A stretch of DNA of 64,000 nucleotides from Siphonodentalium dalli (Eukaryota > Mollusca > Scaphopoda > Gadilida > Siphonodentaliidae), in assembly GCA_032622095.1 (NCBI GenBank), contig CP136063.1, forward strand, positions 186,289,956 through 186,353,955, in the 5' to 3' direction. Both the position numbers and the translations under genes were made by a program. The notes beneath the pieces were generated by a model. That model saw nothing but the letters and a program-made list of their open reading frames with translations. It searched no databases and was not told the DNA's origin. Positions 61,601-64,000 of the stretch are shown one piece after another; positions within the stretch are counted from its first letter, which is position 1; every line of letters starts with the position of its first letter.

Positions 61601-63689
61601 GACATATTTGTTGGCTCTGTCAGTTTCAACATGTTTACGTTCAAGATCAGTGGATAACATTTCATTCAATCCTACGAATTCTACATGATATACTTGATAT
61701 ATAAATTGTGAATTTTTACAATAAACAAATTTGAGAAAATTATTTCTAATATGTTGAAATTAATGTTCCGGGGCATAATTATAAGCATTCAATGTCTTTT
61801 TTGTTGCATTTATGGAAACATTGCACATCTCAAACCTCGCTCTGGATAATCTAAGTCTATTACGTTCGTCAAACTGAAGACTAATGAGCAAAATAATGCT
61901 TTTTCTATCATGAATTAAAAGATGTATTTTATTCTTTTATTTTTGAAATGTCCACCTCGAACAAGTTCGGGTAACACACAACAAAATCAAACTGATTTGA
62001 TCTGCCTCAACAATGTTGTGCAACAAAATGTTGTTGCGTGCAACAAGAAACATGCCATGATACACGATGCAACATTGTTGCATTGAGTGCATTTGGCTTA
62101 AGTAAGATTACTAACCCTCTAAATTATGTCTTCAACTGTCAACAGGTATAGTTCACCTTAAGTTAATAAACCCTCTTACCATTTGTATAGTCTCACGACT
62201 AAAGTCTGGAAATGAGATGACCTTCAATTTTTTAGCAGTGTATAGCACAACAATTGCTGTGACCATCTGAAAAAGTTAAAGCAAGTATTAATAATTTAAA
62301 GGCATATTATGAGATCAAAATAGAATAAAAAGAACAACTGAAAAGTCCGGCTGATACAGATCAAATGGTTGAAGTTATTTAACCTTTCCATGACTGGAGC
62401 TTCCTAAAATTTTGCGAAAACACTGTGCCAATGCATTCTCTTATATATAAACGACTCTTCCATAGGGAGCATAGGAAGCCTCGCATATATAAGAGAATGT
62501 ACATGTATTGGCCTAACAATATTTACCTTGACATTGTAAGCCAGTGCATAATCTTATATGCGAGGCTCTCTATGAGAGACTCCCATATATAAGAGAATGC
62601 ACTGACACAGGGTTTTTAATGCTGCACCAGCGCAGCTCCCATCACGAAAGGGTTAAGTTTGAAAATTCTTTGCTCCCTAGTAGGCTCCTGCGATTGTTCA
62701 AGATTCAATTAAAAATCATGAAAAGGTTCAATTTTATTTGAGATGAATGTGAAAATTCAACAATTTTTTAACCATCTTGCAATGGGAGACTCCTGTGCTT
62801 TCTCTATATATACCATTATTAAATCGCCACAATCACGGTTAAACAGAAGGGGGATAGGATAACCATAAAAATACAAAATTTATTTCAGTTATCAATTAAA
62901 TTTTCCAGTCTAATCTGTCAAAATGTAACAGTGTGATAATTATTATGATAATTATGTATCTCAAAGCCCTATTTGCCTGCGATAAGAAAACATGTTGATT
63001 ATTTTTATCATGGTGGTTCAAATCATGTTCTGATATGAAATCTTGATCGTCTAAGAATCCCCCCAAGGTTCAATTCCAGATTAGATTCAATGAAAAATAC
63101 AAGATTCAAAGCCTCTACCTGGATCTCGTGCAGTTAGTGTGCTAACCAATGTATCTGAACAACATATTTGTCACTTCTGACAATGTTGTTTCAGATGTGG
63201 TGACACAAATTTTTTGCTCAAAGTTGTATTATCTGGAAGTGAATCTACTAACTGATTCAATTCACTAGTTAAACAATCAGTTGAATTTTGTTCAAGTTAT
63301 AGCACTAACAAGCATAAAATTGCTAAAAATAGACAAACTAAGGGCCGTAACTCAGGTAAAATAAATTGGACAAACCTGGTTTCTGAATTCGATCAAGATA
63401 TTGTTGAGAAAGGTCCACATGTCAAATAAGAATGTAATCGGTTGACACATGTTCAAATTTTCGTGAGGGTATCTGAATATCTGAATCACGCAATAGCATG
63501 AAAATTATTTATGCTTTTAAAAGCTTAATTGCATTGTCCTTGAGTGTACTAGTAATGGAATAATACATAGCATAATTATGTGAATTTCGCCTCCCATATT
63601 AATACATGTATACTTCTAAAGACATGAATTTAGTTAAACTACTCTGAATACAGACCTGCCCAATGGCTAAAGCTTGAAATGATGGAAAC
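43558..63689 (-). CDS. SLC35D1: Nucleotide-sugar transporter, SLC35D family, ten exons, 5' end missing
   Basis: This multi-pass ER/Golgi membrane antiporter belongs to the SLC35D family, whose vertebrate members move UDP-glucuronate, UDP-GalNAc and related sugars for glycan and proteoglycan synthesis. Exons in transcript order: 63689-63656, 62266-62180, 61054-60987, 59179-59108, 58495-58427, 55209-55107, 54054-53962, 51566-51420, 46418-46336, 43660-43558. Junctions are GT-AG and phases agree: 285 residues plus TAA. Hallmarks in the partial protein are [10 protein letters not shown] (about 42), [15 protein letters not shown] (about 64), [11 protein letters not shown] (about 112), [10 protein letters not shown] (about 128), [15 protein letters not shown] (about 151), [34 protein letters not shown] and [15 protein letters not shown]. 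About nine hydrophobic segments are visible; the first of the usual ten and the N-terminus (about 65 residues by comparison with human SLC35D1) should lie beyond 64000. [10 protein letters not shown] and [10 protein letters not shown] favour D1 over D2. Substrate cannot be told from sequence. Confidence 0.95.
43771..43945. repeat. 30-base minisatellite, about six units
   Basis: Tandem units of TCAATTGGTTTCGGTGATTA plus GGTTCAATAA start at 43771, 43801, 43831, 43861, 43891 and 43921, with few differences. The period is divisible by three, so a frame reads a 10-residue repeat ([10 protein letters not shown]). This is a by-product of the period, inside the last SLC35D intron. Confidence 0.92.
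44306..44424. mobile_element. Foldback element family H, copy 1
   Basis: AAGAAATAACTCTTGTTTCG is answered by TCAAAACAAGAGTTATTTAT around a loop with CTTTCTTCAAACTTTC. A longer copy is at 50989-51138. The flank AATCCATCATTTCACAGGAG also recurs, inverted, beside copy 2. Confidence 0.8.
44610..44825. mobile_element. Foldback element family D, copy 6 (left part lost)
   Basis: It contains the middle segment, the right palindrome (GAATGAGGTCCCCAGAGG) and the right end ACACTATTTCAAGGCTTG. Confidence 0.78.
45650..46170. mobile_element. Inverted-repeat element family Q
   Basis: A roughly 110-base arm from GGATCATGCCATGAATCTCT through CAAAACCTGGGAACTTTTT is answered inverted at about 46085-46170. Inside, TTATTATCTGTTCCT and AGGAACAGATAATAA form a second inverted pair. 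It lies in the SLC35D intron before exon 46336-46418. Confidence 0.75.
46336..46418 (-). CDS. SLC35D1: SLC35D exon, [15 protein letters not shown]
   Basis: Phase 0 in, phase 2 out, donor GTAAGA. It codes for [20 protein letters not shown] then NFIGVNV, one of the best-conserved parts of the family (GGDYIF..TNFIGLN). Confidence 0.95.
46442..46567. mobile_element. Foldback element family A, copy 12 (left arm mostly lost)
   Basis: CAGTAATGCCCTAAGAGC jumps directly to the centre, then the full right arm follows to GGCATTACTG and TA. It starts 24 bases from the SLC35D exon at 46336-46418, on the acceptor side. Confidence 0.86.
46595..46765 (+). mobile_element. Family J fragment
   Basis: ATACATTGGATTGGTCTATT, CATCTTGAGGGATGTTCA and AATGAACAGACGACAGACA follow the interior order of family J. 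Terminal TTAA ends are not preserved. Confidence 0.5.
46960..47710 (+). mobile_element. Helitron-like (pearl-type) element, degraded
   Basis: CAATTCCCCCGACTGTATGC matches the left end of the element at 40044. Diverged copies of the GGCCATAACTCTGGAAAAA unit follow, with CCACTATATACCCCCAAATC in the middle as at 40580. A clear right end was not found. Confidence 0.55.
47711..48626. other. SLC35D intron stretch, nothing recognised
   Basis: About 900 bases of mixed composition with C-rich patches near 48360-48410. No exon fitting the transporter, repeat end or RNA gene was recognised. Confidence 0.45.
48627..48718. mobile_element. Foldback element family D, short remnant
   Basis: GTATTTAGTGTGTCTGACCT to TTCACCCTCTGGGGACCTCA. 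The outer ends and one arm are incomplete. Confidence 0.65.
48719..49128. repeat. Degraded repeat related to 50.0-50.4 kb
   Basis: TTGAACAAATCTGAACTCCG, AGGCCCAATGGTTCTTATGA and GAATTACTATGGAGGGAAAG match, in order, the pearl-type sequence at 50040-50160. An interrupted GGATGGATAGAC / GACGGATGG tract follows near 48975-49015. A CCCCCCAATTTTTCTTTG phrase occurs on both sides (48545 and 49050). Confidence 0.6.
49129..49565. mobile_element. Foldback element family D, full-length copy
   Basis: CAAGCCTGAATTTAGTATGT to ACACTATTTCCAGACTTG, 437 bases, with both end palindromes and the middle segment (GAAGTTGGTGATACACACCC). An AAGAAAT on each side is slightly offset, so the target duplication is uncertain. 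Confidence 0.82.
49980..50400 (+). mobile_element. Helitron-like (pearl-type) element
   Basis: It holds units with TTTGAACAAATCCGAACC and CACCTAGGGAACATCCACAT, then a GACGGACGGACGGATGGACG run at 50300-50350. The 3' end is hairpin-rich (AGCTCCACCGGAGACTTCGT, then CTCAGGTGAGCT). The order tandem unit, tetranucleotide, hairpin matches the other pearl-type elements here. Confidence 0.62.
50989..51138. mobile_element. Foldback element family H, copy 2
   Basis: AAGAAATAACTCTTGTTTCA and CGAAACAAGAGTTATTTCTT bound a hairpin with inner arms AAGTTTGAAGATAAATTTAC and TTTATCTTCAAACTTTTC. The flanking GGTGGTTCTC is shared with copy 1 in inverse orientation. Confidence 0.82.
51420..51566 (-). CDS. SLC35D1: SLC35D exon, [14 protein letters not shown]
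   Basis: Phase 0 in and out, 49 codons, donor GTAAGT. It codes for [36 protein letters not shown] and [13 protein letters not shown], covering two membrane segments and the [10 protein letters not shown] signature. Confidence 0.96.
51567..52778. other. SLC35D intron stretch, nothing recognised
   Basis: AT-rich with a G run at 52138-52150. The sentence CATTGTCCAATGAATTACA appears twice (about 51965 and 52080). No exon or mobile element ends were recognised. Confidence 0.45.
52779..52911. mobile_element. Foldback element family A, copy 13 (short)
   Basis: CAGTAATGCCC to GGCATTACTG between TA dinucleotides, with the whole inner part deleted to 133 bases. Confidence 0.87.
52912..53794. other. 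SLC35D intron stretch, nothing recognised
   Basis: About 880 bases. A GAATCGAATC-like stretch near 53440-53500 looks repetitive but has no defined ends. Confidence 0.4.
53795..53945. mobile_element. Foldback element family D, single-palindrome copy
   Basis: This clean 150-base hairpin runs from CAAGCCTTGAAATAGGGTGT to CACACTATTTCAAGGCTT, with centre ACCCCGCATAGCGGGCTAGC. It shows that one end palindrome can stand alone. It ends next to the donor of SLC35D exon 53962-54054. Confidence 0.87.
53962..54054 (-). CDS. SLC35D1: SLC35D exon, [14 protein letters not shown]
   Basis: Phase 0 in and out, 31 codons, donor GTAAGT. It codes for [20 protein letters not shown] then [12 protein letters not shown] family D foldback ends about 17 bases from this exon on the donor side. 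Confidence 0.96.
54055..54611. other. SLC35D intron stretch, nothing recognised
   Basis: It includes an inverted pair built on ACTTGCCAAATTTGC / AATTTAGCAAAAAAATTGGC near 54415-54490. No exon was found. Confidence 0.4.
54612..54727. mobile_element. TTAA-flanked foldback family I, copy 2 (one arm)
   Basis: TTAACCCTTTCAGAGCTCTT jumps from the terminus to the hairpin centre, then one arm follows to GACTTGGCACTGAAAGGGTT. It is an internal-deletion derivative of the 13854-14068 type. Confidence 0.78.
55107..55209 (-). CDS. SLC35D1: SLC35D exon, [12 protein letters not shown]
   Basis: It completes a split Leu codon, then codes for [20 protein letters not shown] and [14 protein letters not shown], and leaves in phase 0. 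The donor GTCAAT is weaker than the others, but the protein join is unambiguous. Confidence 0.94.
55244..55385 (+). mobile_element. Family J fragment
   Basis: CTTTACTAAATGGATTCTCC, ACATTGGAATGGTCTATTAT and TACAAGTGCAGAAGG follow the order of family J. The terminal TTAA is lost. Confidence 0.55.
55516..56552. mobile_element. Element with iterated GGACATTTCCCCAC ends
   Basis: Each end, about 110 bases, holds five or six copies of GGACATTTCCCCACC in inverted orientation to the other end (55523-55623 and about 56422-56545). Flanks TCATGAAG (55508-55515) and TAATGAAG (56553-56560) match 7 of 8, which suggests a hAT-like insertion. The interior has a tandem TGTTTTGACAAACATGAAA (55743-55795), an AT-rich part and no transposase. 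It lies in the SLC35D intron between exons 55107-55209 and 58427-58495. Confidence 0.7.
56727..57890 (-). pseudogene. Decayed non-LTR retrotransposon reverse transcriptase
   Basis: On the - strand the stretch reads, through several frameshifts, as the reverse transcriptase part of a Jockey/CR1-type LINE. In order: [13 protein letters not shown] (about 57861), [34 protein letters not shown] (57566-57585 region, first catalytic Asp block), [44 protein letters not shown] (57308-57319; FTDD in place of the usual FADD), [11 protein letters not shown] and [10 protein letters not shown]. The C-terminal part [17 protein letters not shown] ends in a stop at 56727. Endonuclease and ORF1 are absent. Frame breaks fall near 57680, 57620, 57515 and 57077. 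It is a dead copy inside an SLC35D intron, on the same strand as the gene. Confidence 0.88.
58181..58392. mobile_element. Foldback element family A, copy 14
   Basis: This full-length hairpin between TA dinucleotides has centre GCTCTCACTGAGAGCTTT. Its right end is 34 bases from the SLC35D exon at 58427-58495, on the donor side. Confidence 0.92.
58427..58495 (-). CDS. SLC35D1: SLC35D exon, [20 protein letters not shown]
   Basis: Phase 2 in and out, donor GTGAGT. It codes for [20 protein letters not shown] then AA, a single membrane segment. A family A foldback ends 34 bases from its donor. Confidence 0.94.
58496..59107. other. SLC35D intron, no repeat recognised
   Basis: AT-rich sequence of about 610 bases without a recognised element. 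Confidence 0.5.
59108..59179 (-). CDS. SLC35D1: SLC35D exon, [15 protein letters not shown]
   Basis: Phase 2 in and out, acceptor TTTTTTGCAG, donor GTAAGT. It codes for [20 protein letters not shown] then [11 protein letters not shown] is a signature of this transporter family. Confidence 0.96.
59277..59540 (-). mobile_element. TTAA-flanked element family C, copy 5
   Basis: TTAACCCTTCCATGACTGG to CACAATGTACGGGTTAA; both GCATTCTCTTATATATGC-type hairpins are present with some decay. It begins about 100 bases from SLC35D exon 59108-59179. Confidence 0.87.
59737..59990. mobile_element. Foldback element family D, copy with intact ends
   Basis: CAAGCCTGAATTTAGTGTGT and ACACATTAAATTCAGGCTTG are near-perfect inverted ends. 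Flanks AACATCAA and CACACCAA agree at 6 of 8 positions. Much of the middle segment is deleted. Confidence 0.82.
60129..60235 (-). mobile_element. Family J fragment
   Basis: TTAACTCTTTCTATACTAAA, ACTCAATGACGAGTAGTTC and AAGTTTAACAAAGACC match the left part of the copy at 20581. It breaks off after about 100 bases. Confidence 0.6.
60236..60986. other. SLC35D intron stretch, nothing recognised
   Basis: About 750 bases, AT-rich. A GTTTTGGTTTTGGT-type simple stretch lies near 60670-60730. Open frames on the - strand have no recognised motif. Confidence 0.45.
60987..61054 (-). CDS. SLC35D1: SLC35D exon, [14 protein letters not shown]
   Basis: Phase 0 in, phase 2 out, acceptor TTTTAG, donor GTAGGT. 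It codes for [20 protein letters not shown] then SI. Confidence 0.94.
61096..61350 (+). mobile_element. Probable tRNA-derived SINE
   Basis: GATCGGTGGTTTAATAATTA, AGAGCATTCGGCTTGTAG resembles a tRNA 5' half with A box, and TTGAGCAAAGTCACTCGTAT resembles the conserved centre of metazoan SINE families (GGGCAAGTCACT). A clear B box (GGTTCGAATC) was not found, so the head is decayed. It lies in the SLC35D intron between exons 60987-61054 and 62180-62266. Confidence 0.5.
61351..62179. other. SLC35D intron stretch, nothing recognised
   Basis: AT-rich, with several AACAATGTTGTGCAACA-type short inverted phrases near 61990-62090. No element boundaries were recognised. Confidence 0.4.
62180..62266 (-). 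CDS. SLC35D1: SLC35D exon, [13 protein letters not shown]
   Basis: Phase 0 in and out, acceptor CTTTTTCAG, donor GTAAGA. It codes for [20 protein letters not shown] then DFSRETIQM. The leading ATG is internal: the family has GQM at this point and the GQ comes from the preceding exon. Confidence 0.94.
62379..62656 (-). mobile_element. TTAA-flanked element family C, copy 6
   Basis: TTAACCTTTCCATGACTGG to CCCATCACGAAAGGGTTAA. The first hairpin has a duplicated loop (CATAGGGAGCATAGGAAGCC). The element is intronic in SLC35D. Confidence 0.87.
62657..63655. other. SLC35D intron stretch, nothing recognised
   Basis: About 1 kb. A faint resemblance to the pearl-type units (GGGCCGTAACTCAGGTAAAA at about 63341) suggests an old fragment; no ends are visible. 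Confidence 0.4.
63656..63689 (-). CDS. SLC35D1: SLC35D exon, [11 protein letters not shown] (first exon seen)
   Basis: This small 34-base exon with acceptor CCGTTTCAG and donor GTCTGT codes, after one base of a split codon, for [11 protein letters not shown]. It corresponds to the YGFPS....GQM stretch of the family. It is short, so support comes from the exact phase fit with the next exon and the motif. Confidence 0.85.
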
Positions 63690-64000
63690 CTGAAACGGGA
63701 TAAAATTTTAAAGAGATTAAACGACACTATTCAAAGCTCACATCAAACCAAGAGATTTGCGAGGAGTGTCATTTATATGACTGTTGCATTTTTTCAAATT
63801 GAAAACTTCTCTGGTAAAGAAGGGAGTCTATATAGTAATATTCCATGAAACTATGTGGTTATATTATTAAACATTGTCTATTAAACCATTTGTTTATTAT
63901 TGTACCAATATATGGACAGGATATAAATAATGACAGCTTAATAGAATGAGTGATGACTCATTATAATGAATACAACTATTCACAATTTGCTTATTTCAAA
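63690..64000. other. Edge stretch upstream of the first SLC35D exon seen
   Basis: No exon coding for the missing N-terminal part of the transporter was recognised; it presumably lies beyond the window. Confidence 0.5.

Noticed and set aside
62180-62266. Translation start of SLC35D at the ATG opening this exon.
   Set aside because: The preceding small exon 63656-63689 supplies [11 protein letters not shown] in phase, and the family has GQM at this junction, so the Met is internal.

Overview
The window is nuclear DNA of an animal. It is AT-rich, it has intron-split genes with clean GT-AG junctions, and transposable-element remnants fill most of the space between exons. The mix of palindromic foldback elements, Helitron-like elements with (ACGG)n-type tetranucleotide runs and about 170-base internal repeats, and a MIER/SLC35D gene pair points to a lophotrochozoan, most likely a bivalve mollusc. 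That identification is an inference; no species is claimed.

Only two protein-coding genes can be supported, and both are split and run off the window at their 5' ends. On the + strand, positions 2052-15329 hold eight exons of a MIER-family co-repressor (ELM2 plus SANT domains, HDAC-recruiting). They join without a frame break into a 380-residue C-terminal part ending in a stop. On the - strand, positions 63689 down to 43558 hold ten exons of a SLC35D-type nucleotide-sugar transporter (285 residues, lacking the N-terminus). The genes converge tail to tail across about 28 kb. Human MIER1 and SLC35D1 are neighbours in the same convergent arrangement on chromosome 1p31.3, so this looks like an ancient bilaterian gene pair. 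The proteins act in different compartments (nucleus and ER/Golgi membrane) and no shared pathway is implied.

Layout: 1-2051, no recognised exon, part of a dispersed repeat. 2052-15329, MIER gene; its introns hold two hAT-like elements with 8-base target duplications, a Helitron-like element, an AGATATCT palindromic satellite and TTAA-flanked foldbacks. 15330-43557, an intergenic region made almost wholly of repeats: foldback families A-E and J, a third hAT-like element carrying a nested 4 x 170-base array, a LINE 3' end inserted in a foldback, and triplicated family E arms. 43558-63689, SLC35D gene; its introns hold a 30-base minisatellite, more foldbacks, an element with iterated GGACATTTCCCCAC ends, a degraded LINE reverse transcriptase and a probable tRNA-derived SINE. 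63690-64000, nothing recognised; the transporter's first exon(s) should lie beyond.

Repeat families are lettered for this report only. A: TA-flanked foldback starting CAGTAATGC. B, C, E, I, J and P: TTAA-flanked elements. D: hAT-like foldback starting CAAGCC with 8-base duplications. H, L and Q: other inverted-repeat elements. Most open reading frames in the window are by-products of these palindromes and are not genes.
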